Shown here piece by piece: positions 35,940 through 44,699 of a stretch of 64,000 nucleotides of DNA; positions within the stretch are counted from its first letter, which is position 1; every line of letters starts with the position of its first letter. Under the pieces are notes generated by a model. The model worked only from the letters and a program-made list of their open reading frames with translations, was not told where the DNA came from and did not search any database. The translations under genes were made by a program, and so were the position numbers. The stretch comes from an uncultured Erythrobacter sp. (GTDB lineage: Bacteria > Pseudomonadota > Alphaproteobacteria > Sphingomonadales > Sphingomonadaceae): the NCBI GenBank assembly GCA_947503275.1, contig CANNCZ010000001.1:1364001-1428000 (forward strand), read 5' to 3'.

Positions 35940-37331
35940 ATGGACGCGAACATGAAACATGAAAATATCTCCGTTGAAGAGGCGGCCGTTTCGCCGAAAT
36001 CTAGCGCCTCCGGTCGTCAAAAATCTCGCAAAACCCAGATTGTTGTCGTCGGCGGAGGGGCTGGCGGGCTTGAGCTGGTGCGCAAGCTGGGCGCAAAATA
36101 TGGGCGCAAACGGCACGATATCATCTTGGTTGATCAAAACCTCTCCCACATCTGGAAGCCCTTGCTGCACGAAGTCGCCGCCGGATCGCTGGACGCCAAT
36201 CTCGATGAAGTTGGCTATCGCGGGCATTGCGCGCGCTGGGGCTATCGCTTTTTTCAGGGCTCGCTGGAGAGCATTGATCGCGCGGCCAAAACTATCAGCC
36301 TTGCGCCGGTTATCGACAAGCATGGCGAGGAAATGATTGGCGGGCACACGATCCGCTATGACATTCTGGTGCTAGCACTTGGTTCTGTCTCAAACGATTT
36401 TGGCGTACCGGGCGTGTCGGAGCATTGCCTCTATCTCGATAGCCGCGAACAGGCGGATAGGTTTCGGACGAAACTGCTCAACAATTGCCTGCGCGTCAGC
36501 CGCGCAATGATCGCCAACCCCGATGCCGATGAGCGGGTGAAAGTCGCGATTGTTGGCGCAGGCGCAACCGGCGTTGAATTGGCTGCCGAACTCTACAACG
36601 CAGCCGGTGCGCTAAAATTCTATGGCCTCGAAGTGTTCGACGAAAGCCGGATGGATGTGACGATCCTAGAGGCTGGCCCGCGCATTCTGCCTGCTTTGCC
36701 AGAAAAACTGTCCGAAGGTGCACGCTCGGAACTTAACAAGTTGGGCGTTTCCGTGCGCCAAAACACGCAAGTGGTCGAGGCCAAGCGTCGCCAAATGGTC
36801 ACGCAAACAGGCGACACGATTGAGGCGGACCTCATGGTCTGGGCAGCGGGCGTAAAGGGGGCTGAGTTCCTGAGCGAGCTGGGTTTGGAAACCAATCCGC
36901 GCAACCAAATCCTCGTCACCGAAACCATGCAAACCGTGAGCGACCCTGATATCTTCGCAATCGGCGACTGCGCCTCATTCACTCCCGTAGGCGAGGACTT
37001 GCCGATCCCGCCGCGCGCTCAGGCAGCGCATCAAATGGCGCTGACTGTTTTCAAAAACATCCACGCGAAGCAAAAGGGTAAAAAGCTCAAAGCCTTCACA
37101 TACGAAGACAAAGGCTCGCTGATCTCACTCAGCCGCTTTTCGACTGTGGGCAGTCTGATGGGCAATCTGGTCGGCGGTGCGATGGCGGTGGAGGGCCGGA
37201 TGGCGCGGCTGATCTACACTTCGCTATACCGCATGCACCTGTTGGGCATTCACGGCTGGATACGCGGAATCGGGTTGATGATTATCGGACGAGTGAACCG
37301 GGTGGTGCGTCCAAAGCTGAAACTGCACTAG
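35940..37331 (+). CDS. ndh: Type II NADH dehydrogenase
   Basis: A 463-residue membrane-associated flavoprotein that passes electrons from NADH to quinone without pumping protons. It has the FAD motif VVVGGGAGGLELVRKLG near residue 35, the NAD motif VAIVGAGATGVELAAEL near 200, and the second FAD motif IFAIGDCASF. Amphipathic C-terminal helices (MARLIYTSLYRMHLLGIHGW) should anchor it. A charged N-terminal extension of ~30 residues is unusual; ATG at 35952 is an alternative start. Confidence 0.93.
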   Translation: MDANMKHENISVEEAAVSPKSSASGRQKSRKTQIVVVGGGAGGLELVRKLGAKYGRKRHDIILVDQNLSHIWKPLLHEVAAGSLDANLDEVGYRGHCARWGYRFFQGSLESIDRAAKTISLAPVIDKHGEEMIGGHTIRYDILVLALGSVSNDFGVPGVSEHCLYLDSREQADRFRTKLLNNCLRVSRAMIANPDADERVKVAIVGAGATGVELAAELYNAAGALKFYGLEVFDESRMDVTILEAGPRILPALPEKLSEGARSELNKLGVSVRQNTQVVEAKRRQMVTQTGDTIEADLMVWAAGVKGAEFLSELGLETNPRNQILVTETMQTVSDPDIFAIGDCASFTPVGEDLPIPPRAQAAHQMALTVFKNIHAKQKGKKLKAFTYEDKGSLISLSRFSTVGSLMGNLVGGAMAVEGRMARLIYTSLYRMHLLGIHGWIRGIGLMIIGRVNRVVRPKLKLH

Positions 37332-37343
37332 GACACGGCACTG

Positions 37344-37790
37344 TCACTCAAACGTAAAGCCCGCAGCCTCTGCCTCGGCGATAATTTCTGCACCTGTTTT
37401 CTTTGGGCTATCTTGCGCGATGTCGAACCAGTCAGGCTTCTCATCGACAAATATCTGCTGCTTAATCGGCATATTGTTCGGCAGATCGAACAGCCCTGCT
37501 AGGAATGTGCGCGCGCCGGTTGGCTTGAATTTGTACCACAGGCTGCTGCCGCATTTGCTGCAAAAGGCGCGCTCTGCCCAATCACTCGATGCATAGGTGG
37601 TGATGCTTTCTTCGCCGATGACGTTGGACCCGTCGCATTCGATCCCGGCATACATTGATCCGACCCATTGCTGGCACATGGAGCAATGACACACGTCGAT
37701 TTCTTTGTGAGCATCAGTCAGCGTGATTTCTACCGCACCGCAAAGACATTTGCCCTTCACTGGCTCGGAAATGCGTTCGGCATCGTTCAT
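37344..37790 (-). CDS. GFA-family (CENP-V/GFA) zinc protein
   Basis: A 148-residue protein of the glutathione-dependent formaldehyde-activating (GFA) family. Three Cys clusters bind zinc: KCLCGAVEI, CHCSMCQQW and FCSKCGSSLW. Few members have a proven reaction; most are annotated by fold alone. Convergent with ndh (12 bases apart). Confidence 0.92.
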   Translation of the reverse strand: MNDAERISEPVKGKCLCGAVEITLTDAHKEIDVCHCSMCQQWVGSMYAGIECDGSNVIGEESITTYASSDWAERAFCSKCGSSLWYKFKPTGARTFLAGLFDLPNNMPIKQQIFVDEKPDWFDIAQDSPKKTGAEIIAEAEAAGFTFE

Positions 37791-37813
37791 CGCTGCTCTC
37801 CCCTATGTGTTAC

Positions 37814-38275
37814 TTAAAGCGGAACACCCGGTTCATGCTTCGCGGTGCGGATCGTCAGCGAGGTTTTGACACTCGCCACATTGGGTGCCGGGGTCAGCTT
37901 GCTGGTCAAGAATTCCTGAAAACTTTGAAGGTCTTGGCTAACAATCTTGAGAATAAAGTCGATCTCGCCATTGAGCATGTGACATTCGCGCACTTCAGGC
38001 AGATCAGCCATATGATCTTCAAATTCGCGCAGCCCTGCTTCGGCCTGACTCTTCAGACTAACCATAGCAAAGACGGTAATCGCAAAGCCCAGTTTGGACG
38101 GGTCAAGATCGGCGTGATAGCCGCGAATGACGCCATCTTCCTCCAACCCACGCACTCGGCGCAGACACGGCGGCGCAGTCAATCCGACGCGCTGTGCAAG
38201 CTCAACATTGGTCACCCGACCTTCTGCCTGAAGTTCGCTGAGCAAGCGTTTGTCGATCTCGTCCAGATTCGCCAT
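37814..38275 (-). CDS. Lrp/AsnC-family transcriptional regulator
   Basis: A 153-residue regulator: winged helix-turn-helix LDEIDKRLLSELQAEGRVTNVELAQRVG (residues 4-31), recognition helix PPCLRRVRGLEEDGVI, then the RAM effector domain with the FVMVSL-type strand FAMVSLKSQAE and VRECHMLNGEIDFILKIVS. The ATG at 38275 gives the family's normal N-terminus. It lies 23 bases upstream of the GFA gene on the same strand; co-transcription is possible. Effector, probably an amino acid, unknown. Confidence 0.94.
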   Translation of the reverse strand: MANLDEIDKRLLSELQAEGRVTNVELAQRVGLTAPPCLRRVRGLEEDGVIRGYHADLDPSKLGFAITVFAMVSLKSQAEAGLREFEDHMADLPEVRECHMLNGEIDFILKIVSQDLQSFQEFLTSKLTPAPNVASVKTSLTIRTAKHEPGVPL

Positions 38276-38567
38276 AGAGCCTGTGGTTCCCCCGATAGGC
38301 CAGCGCGCGGGCAAATATTGCTTTGCAGCGCCGCGCACCATTTCAATTTCAATCGCGCGCCAGAATGGCTTACGCGGTGACAATAGTCTGAAAGAACACG
38401 AAGGACTTCGCGCGCATCAGAACAACAATATTAGGTGTGCCAGCAATTGTCCCGCTTTGCAACGCGCTCGACACGCGTGGTGTGACAATTTGTATCTGGT
38501 GGTAGAGAAATAGCCTCGCGCTATCTGTGCCGCCATTCCCCTACGGCAAGCAGGTCAGTGTGATTCT

Positions 38568-40457
38568 GTGAAGGTGATCGCCTTCATGGACCCTTTTCCT
38601 CCGTCGGGAGCCGGAATGTTTTTCGATGATCGCCTTGCGACTGTGCTGCGTCAGCGCGCCGGAAGCGACGTCGGATTGCGCACACAATTTAGGCAATTGC
38701 TCGACATTTTGGGTGCTGAGAAAGTGAGTTCACGCTCCGCTCGTGATCCGAGTTTGGTTGCGACCGCGTGGATGCGGATGGATGCGCTGGGCGAGAAAAT
38801 CCCGCCACGAGAACGGGCAAAGATGGTGCGCGAGACCGGATGGCGGTTTCGCAATCCAGAGCTTGCGGCGCATCTCGCTGACTTTGAACCAGATGTTGCT
38901 TCTGCTGCTCTGAACCGGGCGGAGTTATCGCCAGAAGATTGGGCAGCCCTGATCCCGCGCCTACCTGTGCGTGCACGGGGTTTTTTGCGTTTACGCAAAG
39001 ACTTGCCAGTTAATGTTGAAGTTTTACTTGAACGTTTGGGTGTCCATGATCGGGGCCTGCCTTCACCCGGCGGCGAAGCTGCCAATGCGGTGGATGACGT
39101 GAATGCAGGGTTTAAGCCACCTCCACCTGTGCGCATCGCCACGGACCCTCCGTTTGGCATTGACGAGGATGTTCCGCCTCCCTTCGATCTGCCCGCTGAG
39201 CTGGAGCCTGGACCCGAAAGCGCGTTCCAGACACCCGAACCTGCCCTTGATTCAGATCACCTTCTGGATGCCGCCAGTGAACGGCGCAGCGAAATTTCGG
39301 TACTCGTCCAACGGATCGCCCAATTCAAGCGCACGCGAGAGGGAGAGAGCGAGCTCGATAGCAGCGAGCCGCGCCTGCCCCTGGGCGAGGATCAACCGCG
39401 TAAGGGCCGCATGGTCAGCGCGTTTGGCTTTGCCGCTGATGCCGCTGGGCGAATCGAATGGGCGGATAGTGAAATCGCTCCGATGGTGATCGGCGCGCGG
39501 CTGGTCATGCCGCCGCGCCTTGGGGGAGGAGCAAACGAAAGCCCACTGGAACGCGCGTTCAGCCGCCGCCAACCTGTGACAGACGTGCAAATGCTGTTGA
39601 ACGGAGCAGAGGCAATTGCAGGCGAATGGATCGTCAATGCACAGCCACGCTTTACCGATGATGGCAATTTTACCGGCTATGTCGGACGGTTCCGCCGCCC
39701 CGCCACCGCCGATCCAGCTGCTCCCACTGCCGCAGAGCGCGAGGCGGATCGCCTGCGCCAGCTGCTCCATGAACTGCGCACTCCGGTCACTGCAGTTCAG
39801 GGCTATGCCGAGGTTATTCAACAGCAATTATTCGGCACGGCCCCACACGAATATCGCGCCCTCGCCGCTGCGATTGCCGCGGATGCTGCGCGTATTCTGG
39901 CTGGGTTTGAAGAGCTGGACCGGCTCGCCAAGATGGAAACGGGCGCGGAAGAAATTGAGAGCGGCGAGACTGATCTGGCTGCGATGGCCGCGCGCACATG
40001 CCGCCAGCTCGATCAGGTTTTGCACCCACGCATGGCGGGCATCGCGATTGATGGATCGGACGTTCCCTGCATTGTTCCGCTTGATCCAGAGCAAGCCGAA
40101 GCGATAATTTGGCGGCTGCTAGCGACGCTGGGAGGAGGCTGCGCGACAGGCGAGACGCTCAAAGCTTCGATTGTGGCCGAGGATGATTTTGCGGTTCTCA
40201 CATGTGACTTGCCCGCTCAGTTACTAAGCGAGGAAGACATCTTTGCAGCCGAAGCCAAACCGATAGGCACCGCAATCAACGCCGGACTGTTCGGGGCGGG
40301 CTTTGCCCTGCGACTGGCCCGAGCAGAAGCGCGCGCGGCAGGCGGCAGTTTGCTAGGAGGGGCAGAGCAAGTGACCTTGAGGGTGCCATTGCTTAACGCG
40401 GATGCCGACATCGAGACGCAATTCGACGCCGATTGCGGGGCAGGATCGGATTACTAG
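38568..40457 (+). CDS. Soluble histidine-kinase-like protein with degenerate ATPase domain
   Basis: A 629-residue protein with no signal or membrane segment. Residues 1-~155 are helical, 155-270 Pro/Glu-rich, ~285-390 a PAS-like region (FAADAAGRIEWADSEIAPMVIGA), and ~395-460 an H-box/DHp helix pair with LLHELRTPVTAVQGYAEVI, keeping the phosphorylatable His. The following domain lacks the Asn of the N-box (EQAEAIIWRLLATLGGG) and the D-x-G-x-G motif, and its G2 counterpart reads AGLFGAGFALRLARAEARAAGGSL. ATP binding is therefore doubtful; a ChpT-like phosphotransfer role is possible. GTG start at 38568; ATG 38586 is an alternative. Alone in its transcription unit. Confidence 0.82.
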   Translation: MKVIAFMDPFPPSGAGMFFDDRLATVLRQRAGSDVGLRTQFRQLLDILGAEKVSSRSARDPSLVATAWMRMDALGEKIPPRERAKMVRETGWRFRNPELAAHLADFEPDVASAALNRAELSPEDWAALIPRLPVRARGFLRLRKDLPVNVEVLLERLGVHDRGLPSPGGEAANAVDDVNAGFKPPPPVRIATDPPFGIDEDVPPPFDLPAELEPGPESAFQTPEPALDSDHLLDAASERRSEISVLVQRIAQFKRTREGESELDSSEPRLPLGEDQPRKGRMVSAFGFAADAAGRIEWADSEIAPMVIGARLVMPPRLGGGANESPLERAFSRRQPVTDVQMLLNGAEAIAGEWIVNAQPRFTDDGNFTGYVGRFRRPATADPAAPTAAEREADRLRQLLHELRTPVTAVQGYAEVIQQQLFGTAPHEYRALAAAIAADAARILAGFEELDRLAKMETGAEEIESGETDLAAMAARTCRQLDQVLHPRMAGIAIDGSDVPCIVPLDPEQAEAIIWRLLATLGGGCATGETLKASIVAEDDFAVLTCDLPAQLLSEEDIFAAEAKPIGTAINAGLFGAGFALRLARAEARAAGGSLLGGAEQVTLRVPLLNADADIETQFDADCGAGSDY

Positions 40458-40512
40458 GCGCTGCTGAGTTAGTAAGGCATCGCTTACGAGTTTGGTGTAT
40501 GCGCGATGCATC

Positions 40513-41580
40513 ATGAGCAGGGGCAACGCACAAAATCGCGCAACGCGTCAGGGGGCTGACACCGGATCAGCCCCAGGCGCACGCGCCGTTTCGATGATTG
40601 AACCGCCCCGCAATCCAGCTTCAGCGCAGCTTACGCCGAACTTCGGACAGCGCGTTCTGCTGACCGTCGATACCGAGGAAGAGTTTGACTGGCACGCGCC
40701 CTTCACGCGCGATCAGCACGGCTTGAAACACGTTGCGGCAATTCCTCGATTTCAGGAGTTTTGCGAGAAAGTCGGAGCGCACCCCGTCTATCTGGTTGAT
40801 TGGCCCATCGCCAGTGATCCGCGCGCGATCGAGATCATCAAAGATGCGGTTCAGCGCGGCGCGGCGGACATTGGCGCCCAATTGCACCCATGGGTGAACC
40901 CGCCATTCGATGAGGAATTGTCCCCGCGCAATTCCTATCCCGGCAGCTTGCCCGGTGATTTGGAGGCGGCCAAACTGACCATGCTGCGCGACCGGATCGA
41001 GGAGGCTTTTGAGGCAGCCCCACTGATTTATCGCGCGGGTCGTTACGGTTTGGGTCCAAACAGCGCGCAAGCCTTGAAGTCCTGTGGCTTTGCCATCGAT
41101 ACGTCGGTGCGTTCGCTGTTTGATTACAGCGAACAGGACGGCCCGGATTATTCCAACCACCCTCTCACCCCCTATTGGGTGGATGAGGAGCGCGCGCTGC
41201 TCGAATTGCCGGTAACCAGCGTATATTGGGGCCTGCTGCGGCAATTGGGCCCGCAAATTCACCGCGCGCAGCGGCACATGCCAACGCTGTTTGGCGGATT
41301 TTCGAAACTTAAACTGTTGGAACGCATCGCGCTCACGCCCGAAGGCGTTACTTCCGAAGAAGCGATACGAGGCATCGATATTGCGCTGGATGACAATCTG
41401 CCGCTTCTGGTCCTATCATTCCACAGCCCCACCTTGGCCCCCGGCTTTACGCCTTATGCTCAGACAGAGCGCGATGTAGAGGCACTTTATGATTGGTTTG
41501 AGCAGGTCTATGCCTATCTCTCAGCACGCGGCGTCAACAGCACGAATATCGCACAGATTGTCGCTGCGACACAAAGCTGA
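40513..41580 (+). CDS. Polysaccharide deacetylase-family protein (WalW-like)
   Basis: A 355-residue protein of the NodB/polysaccharide deacetylase superfamily, WalW-type. It has the metal-binding Asp in LLTVDTEEEFDW, His in IGAQLHPWVNPP, RAGRYGLGP and a late LSFHSPTLAPGFTPYA. It has no signal peptide. No glycan genes flank it, so the substrate is unknown. The start at ATG 40513 is one choice; an internal ATG at 40594 would remove a hydrophilic extension. Confidence 0.85.
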   Translation: MSRGNAQNRATRQGADTGSAPGARAVSMIEPPRNPASAQLTPNFGQRVLLTVDTEEEFDWHAPFTRDQHGLKHVAAIPRFQEFCEKVGAHPVYLVDWPIASDPRAIEIIKDAVQRGAADIGAQLHPWVNPPFDEELSPRNSYPGSLPGDLEAAKLTMLRDRIEEAFEAAPLIYRAGRYGLGPNSAQALKSCGFAIDTSVRSLFDYSEQDGPDYSNHPLTPYWVDEERALLELPVTSVYWGLLRQLGPQIHRAQRHMPTLFGGFSKLKLLERIALTPEGVTSEEAIRGIDIALDDNLPLLVLSFHSPTLAPGFTPYAQTERDVEALYDWFEQVYAYLSARGVNSTNIAQIVAATQS

Positions 41581-41673
41581 GCGGATACCACTTGTGTCTC
41601 GCGCAAACGCGCTGTAGGGGCAGCGCTGCTTTCGTCGGCGCGGGCCTTTTACAAGGGTGCGTTTGGGACCTAT

Positions 41674-41749
41674 GGGCCTGTAGCTCAGTGGTTAGAGCTG
41701 GCCGCTCATAACGGCTAGGTCGCGGGTTCGAATCCTGCCGGGCCCACCA
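41674..41749 (+). tRNA. tRNA with CAT anticodon (elongator tRNA-Met or tRNA-Ile2)
   Basis: A 76-base cloverleaf from GGGCCTG to CGGGCCC-A-CCA with anticodon loop CTCATAA. The GTGGTTAGAGC D-arm and GGTCGCGGGTTC segment resemble E. coli tRNA-Ile2, whose C34 is modified to lysidine, but elongator tRNA-Met is equally possible from sequence alone. It is not the initiator, which would lack the first acceptor pair. Confidence 0.93.
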
Positions 41750-41780
41750 AACGGCAGTTGGCGAAGCGGTTGAAAAGAGT

Positions 41781-41857
41781 CGGGGAGTGGCGCAGCCTGG
41801 TAGCGCACCTGTTTTGGGTACAGGGGGTCGCAAGTTCGAATCTTGTCTCCCCGACCA
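41781..41857 (+). tRNA. tRNA-Pro (TGG anticodon)
   Basis: A 77-base cloverleaf starting CGGGGAG and ending CTCCCCG-A-CCA. The anticodon arm CCTGT-TTTGGGT-ACAGG gives TGG. It is 31 bases after the CAT tRNA, probably co-transcribed, and complements the GGG-anticodon tRNA-Pro at 27292. Confidence 0.96.
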
Positions 41858-42031
41858 TTTCAACCAAATTGTCTCAGTGAAATCAGTAACCCGAGCAAAG
41901 ATGTGACACACGCTGCGCGTTCTATCGGGCGCGCGTGCGACACTCTGCGACCATTGGCGACGTGACTTGGCGTTTGCCTTACGCCATTCTGCCCGCAGAC
42001 AGACGAGGCAAGGCATAAGGAACCACCGCCT

Positions 42032-43501
42032 ATGAGCAGAGCCAATATCGCCCTCAACAGGTTCGGATATGGCGTACGGATAGGCGGCGAAGCACCCCGC
42101 AATCCCAGGCAATATCTGCTGCGCCAACTCGATGTTTTTGACCCTGCCCCACGCGTATTGGCTGGCCGCACCGACAATTCTGCAAAGCCGGGCGAGATCA
42201 TCGATGCCCTTCGCCGCAATCGGCGCGAGCGGCGGATGCAAACCACCGACGCAGGCGAATCCATGGATTCCATGGCCAATGGTTCCGCGCCGCAGCGCAG
42301 CGGTCGGCGGCGTAGACAGTTGACCGGGTTTCCCCCTGAAGTTCAGCGCGCTTATCTTGGTGCGGGCCGGACGCTGCGCGAAGATATCGGTCTGCGCACG
42401 AATCTTGCGGTCGCCAGCCGTACGCCTCTGGTGGAGCGGTTGGTGCATTTCTGGTCTAACCATTTCAGCGTGTCGGCACAGAAACCGGGTACGCATTACC
42501 AAGTCGCCGATCACGAATTCTTCGCCATCCGCCCGCATGTGTTGGGCAAGTTTTCTGATATGCTGAAAGCGGCCGTTCTGCATCCGGCAATGCTGCTCTA
42601 TCTCGACCAATTCCAATCTGTCGGACCCAATTCGCCATTTCAGGAACGCAGACGTGAGCGCGAGGCGCCATCTGGGCGCGAGCGCGGACTTAACGAAAAT
42701 CTCGCACGCGAAATCTTTGAGCTACACACGACCGGCGTCGATGGTGGCTATTCGCAAGTCGACATCACAGAATTTGCCCGCGCTTTGACCGGTTGGACGA
42801 TTCAAGGCCTGCGCCGGGTCGAACGCCGCAGCGTCCCTCAGCCAAACGGAGCCGCCTTTGTCGCCTATGCGCATGAGCCCGGTTCGCGCCAAATCATGGG
42901 CCGCGCCTATCGCGATAACAACGCTGGTCAGGCGCGTGCCGTTCTCAATGACCTAGCGACCCATCCTGCCACTGCGCGGTTCGTTGCAACAAAGCTTGCG
43001 CGCCATTTTGCAGGGGACACACCGCCGCCTGCGCTGGTCACGCGGTTGGAAGAGGATTTCCTGCGAACAGGCGGCGATCTTGCCAGCCTGACCCGCACTC
43101 TCATAGACGCTCCCGAAGTGTGGAGCGAAGGCCCCGTTAAGTATCGCCAGCCATTTGAATGGCTTGTCGCGGCACTGCGCATCACCGGTGTCGACAACCT
43201 CAATGCAAGGGTGCTTGCCGATGCACTCAATGAGCTGGGTCAGGCGCCTTGGCGCGCGCCCTCCCCCGCAGGATATGACGATCTGGAGGGCAGTTGGGCA
43301 GGTCCCGATGCCTTGTTCCGCCGGGTTGAACTCGCAGAACGGCTCGCCAGCAATGCCCGCGCCGATGACATAATGAACCGCGCCCAGACGGCGTTTCCTG
43401 GCGCGCTCACAGACAACACCCGGACATGGCTGTCCCGCGCAGAGAGCGGCGCGCAGGCATTGGGCCTATTGCTGGTCTCACCTGAAATGATGCGGAGGTA
43501 A
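42032..43501 (+). CDS. DUF1800-domain protein
   Basis: A 489-residue protein of the DUF1800 family: ALNRFGYG near the start, LVERLVHFWSNHFSVSA in the middle, LNENLAREIFELHTTGVDGGYSQVDITEFARALTGWTI, and late ARFVATKLARHFAGD and QPFEWLVAALRITG. No signal peptide is evident. It is followed after six bases by a DUF1501 gene, a frequently conserved pair whose joint function is unknown. Start ATG 42032 after ATAAGGA. Confidence 0.92.
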   Translation: MSRANIALNRFGYGVRIGGEAPRNPRQYLLRQLDVFDPAPRVLAGRTDNSAKPGEIIDALRRNRRERRMQTTDAGESMDSMANGSAPQRSGRRRRQLTGFPPEVQRAYLGAGRTLREDIGLRTNLAVASRTPLVERLVHFWSNHFSVSAQKPGTHYQVADHEFFAIRPHVLGKFSDMLKAAVLHPAMLLYLDQFQSVGPNSPFQERRREREAPSGRERGLNENLAREIFELHTTGVDGGYSQVDITEFARALTGWTIQGLRRVERRSVPQPNGAAFVAYAHEPGSRQIMGRAYRDNNAGQARAVLNDLATHPATARFVATKLARHFAGDTPPPALVTRLEEDFLRTGGDLASLTRTLIDAPEVWSEGPVKYRQPFEWLVAALRITGVDNLNARVLADALNELGQAPWRAPSPAGYDDLEGSWAGPDALFRRVELAERLASNARADDIMNRAQTAFPGALTDNTRTWLSRAESGAQALGLLLVSPEMMRR

Positions 43502-43507
43502 CGACAA

Positions 43508-44692
43508 ATGACCATGGATCTCAATCGCCGCATGCTTCTGGGAAGTTCACTTGCACTCGGCACGGCGAGCCTTGCCCTGCCCCGCATTGCCCTTGCGCAA
43601 GGTGTGGGGGAGAAGAACCTGCTGTTCGTGATGCTGCGCGGAGCCGCAGATGGAATGGCCATGGCGGCGCCGCTCGGTGATCCCAGCTATGAGGCCCTTC
43701 GCGGAGCCACCTTGTCCGAATATGAAGGCGCACGCCGAGCCAACGGATTTTTCGCTATCCACCCGGCCTTTGAACAGGTGGGCATGGCTTTTGAGGCAGG
43801 CGAGGCATTGTTGGTGCACGCGGCGGCCACTTCCTATCGAGAGCGCTCGCATTTCGACGGGCAGAACATGCTCGAAACAGGCGCAACACAGCCTTATGCA
43901 AAGAGCGACGGCTGGCTGAACCGGTTGGCCGGAATGATGCTGGAGCGAGACGGCGAAGATGCTGGCCGCGCGCTTGCCATTTCGGCGACAATGCCGCTGG
44001 CTCTACGCGGAGCGGCCCCCGCCTCAAGCTATGCTCCCAACAACCTACCCGAGGCGAGCAATGAATTCAAAGCGCGGGTCGGCCTGCTCTACGGCGAGGA
44101 CCAGCAATTGGGCGAATTGTGGTCGCAAGCCCTGGAAACTCAGGCGATGGCCAATATGGGCGGCGGGGACGATGGCATCAGAAGCCTGCGCGATGCTCAC
44201 GCGACGGGCGAACTCACCGCATCATTGATGCGCGGGCGCGACGGTGCACGGATCGCCATGGTAGAGCTGGGCGGATGGGATACGCACGCTAACCAACTCA
44301 GCAGGTTCCGCCGGAACGCGCGGGCGCTCGACACATTGCTGGGCGCGTATCGCGACGGATTGGGCGCAGAATGGGCGAACACTATGGTGGTGGTCGTGAC
44401 CGAATTTGGCCGCACCGTCCGTTTTAACGGCACCAATGGCACCGATCACGGCACCGGATCGGCGGCAATGGTCATGGGGGGCGCAGTAAAGGGCGGTCGC
44501 GTGATCGCAGACTGGCCCGGCCTTCGCGAAAACGATCTGTTCGAAGCACGCGATCTGAAACCAACTATCGCGCTGGAAAGCGTACTATCAGGAGCTATCG
44601 CCGAGCATATGGCGCTCGATCCCGAACTGACGATGACACAGCTATTCCCCGGACGCAGCGGTCAGGCATTGAGCGGGATTGTCCGCAGCTAA
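43508..44692 (+). CDS. DUF1501-domain protein with twin-arginine signal
   Basis: A 394-residue protein whose N-terminus NRRMLLGSSLALGTASLALP is a Tat-type signal ending near RIALAQG, so it should be exported folded. The body shows DUF1501 features: LLFVMLRGAADGMAMAAP, FAIHPAF, RSHFDGQNMLETG, VELGGWDTHANQ, VVTEFGRTVRFNGTNGTDHGTG. The family is related to sulfatase/alkaline phosphatase folds. It forms a pair with the DUF1800 gene. Confidence 0.92.
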   Translation: MTMDLNRRMLLGSSLALGTASLALPRIALAQGVGEKNLLFVMLRGAADGMAMAAPLGDPSYEALRGATLSEYEGARRANGFFAIHPAFEQVGMAFEAGEALLVHAAATSYRERSHFDGQNMLETGATQPYAKSDGWLNRLAGMMLERDGEDAGRALAISATMPLALRGAAPASSYAPNNLPEASNEFKARVGLLYGEDQQLGELWSQALETQAMANMGGGDDGIRSLRDAHATGELTASLMRGRDGARIAMVELGGWDTHANQLSRFRRNARALDTLLGAYRDGLGAEWANTMVVVVTEFGRTVRFNGTNGTDHGTGSAAMVMGGAVKGGRVIADWPGLRENDLFEARDLKPTIALESVLSGAIAEHMALDPELTMTQLFPGRSGQALSGIVRS

Positions 44693-44699
44693 CCGCGCA

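Noticed and set aside
38276..38567. Possible small gene in the 292-base gap
   Set aside because: Plus-strand frame across it overlaps the Lrp gene and shows no ribosome site or family resemblance; treated as a divergent promoter region.
41534..42616. Long minus-strand frame of 360 residues
   Set aside because: It spans the antisense of two tRNAs ([11 protein letters not shown] and WARQDSNPRPS artefacts) and the DUF1800 gene.
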